Shown piece by piece: positions 63,368-64,000 of a stretch of DNA of 64,000 nt. The notes below the pieces were generated by a model, which made no database searches, was not told the DNA's origin, and saw only the letters and a program-made list of their open reading frames with translations. A program made the translations under genes and the position numbers. Position 1 is the stretch's first letter. The number at the start of each line of letters is the position of its first letter. Source of the stretch: JASJBU01 sp963790775 (GTDB lineage: Bacteria; Pseudomonadota; Gammaproteobacteria; Chromatiales; Chromatiaceae); the NCBI GenBank assembly GCA_963790775.1, contig CAWBPR010000011.1, forward strand, positions 62,001 to 126,000, in the 5' to 3' direction.

Positions 63368-64000
63368 GCAGAGAGATAGCTAGCTATGCAATCCATCAGG
63401 TCGCCTGCAATATCCAGATTGTATTGTGCGTCAAGTTCGCGAATGCAGGTCGGACTGGTGACGTTGATTTCGGTTAGATAATCGCCAATCACGTCGAGAC
63501 CGGCAAACAGAATGCCGCGTCTTTTTAGTTCAGGTCCTACCTGCCGGGCAATCCAGTGATCGCGCTCTGAGAGTGGTACTCCTTCACCACGGCCACCTGC
63601 CGCCAGGTTGCCTCGAGTTTCACCTGCTGCGGGTATTCGGGCCAAAGCATAGGGGACTGCACAGCCATCGATCATCAATATCCGTTTGTCTCCTGCGGTG
63701 ATTTCTGGGATGAATCGCTGGGCCATGGTGAACTCCCGGCCATGATTGGTCAGGGTTTCTATAATAACACTCAGGTTAGGATCTCCCCAGATCACCCTGA
63801 ACACCGAGGCCCCGCCCATTCCGCCTAAAGGCTTTAGAATGATGTCCTGGTGCTCTTCTGCGAAGTCACGAAGCAGGCTGGACTGCCGTGTTACCAGAGT
63901 AGCGGGGCAGCATTGCGGGAAATAACTGGTGAAGAGTTTTTCATTGGCATCCCTGAGGCTGGCTGGGCGGTTGACGACCAGACAGCCACGCTGTTGGGCT
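63364..64000 (-). CDS. gshB: Glutathione synthetase (partial, C-terminal part)
   Basis: The frame stays open to the right window edge, so only the C-terminal ~212 residues are present. ATP-grasp marks are visible: IILKPLGGMGGASVF (ATP-binding loop), AQRFIPEI, DKRILMIDG, GRGEG and FAGLDVIGDYLTEINVTSPT. The enzyme joins gamma-glutamylcysteine and glycine. Its end overlaps the tonB start, as in other gammaproteobacteria. Confidence 0.95.
   Translation of the reverse strand, partial: AQQRGCLVVNRPASLRDANEKLFTSYFPQCCPATLVTRQSSLLRDFAEEHQDIILKPLGGMGGASVFRVIWGDPNLSVIIETLTNHGREFTMAQRFIPEITAGDKRILMIDGCAVPYALARIPAAGETRGNLAAGGRGEGVPLSERDHWIARQVGPELKRRGILFAGLDVIGDYLTEINVTSPTCIRELDAQYNLDIAGDLMDCIASYLSA

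Overview
The window reads as chromosome from a sulfur-oxidising gammaproteobacterium. The evidence is a SoeABC-type sulfite dehydrogenase at the left edge, standard gammaproteobacterial housekeeping blocks (gshB-tonB-yqgE-ruvX-pyrR-pyrB-pyrC'-pyrK, and purM-purN beside DUF2066 and a CDP-alcohol phosphatidyltransferase), and a very large set of c-type cytochromes. A Chromatiales or Sedimenticola/Thiodiazotropha-like source, possibly a symbiont or a draft assembly, is an inference from content and not a measured placement. Several otherwise conserved genes carry single-base frameshifts, many in short homopolymers. They may be sequencing errors or real decay.

Left third (1-24 kb): soeABC for cytoplasmic sulfite oxidation, with a nested palindromic repeat between soeB and soeC; a secreted lipase; a secreted Ig/FN3 protein; an MFP-RND efflux pair; secreted or surface proteins, including a large repeat adhesin with frameshifted repeats (13.4-18.0 kb); an apparently exported TrmO/TsaA-like protein; an old yellow enzyme with a ThiE-like partner; a DmeF-like metal exporter; a secreted DUF336 protein; and L-serine dehydratase.

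Centre (24.3-43.2 kb): an accessory region, mostly on one strand, that looks like a complete trans-envelope electron conduit. It holds eight c-type cytochromes with 57 CXXCH motifs plus three CX3CH motifs (including 12-haem and 18-haem proteins), three NHL beta-propeller proteins (two of them lipoproteins), a 657-residue outer-membrane beta-barrel, a cytochrome b quinol module with a tiny membrane peptide, a two-TM triheme anchor, an NrfJ-like OB-fold protein and a signal-peptidase-like protein in which the catalytic lysine appears to be arginine. My model is quinol to cytochrome b, then membrane-anchored haems, the periplasmic octahaem protein, the barrel with the 12-haem protein, and finally the 18-haem protein. 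This is the most interesting system in the window.

Right third (43.7-64 kb): glyoxalase I; an IS3 remnant; a SulP transporter; a nitric-oxide-themed locus (H-NOX sensor divergent from a truncated haemoglobin and an FAD/2Fe-2S reductase); a Tat-type exported intradiol dioxygenase; a decayed multihaem cytochrome; then glutaredoxin, dCMP deaminase, purine (purMN) and pyrimidine (pyrRBC'K) synthesis, ruvX, yqgE, tonB and a partial gshB. No rRNA, tRNA or CRISPR array was recognised.
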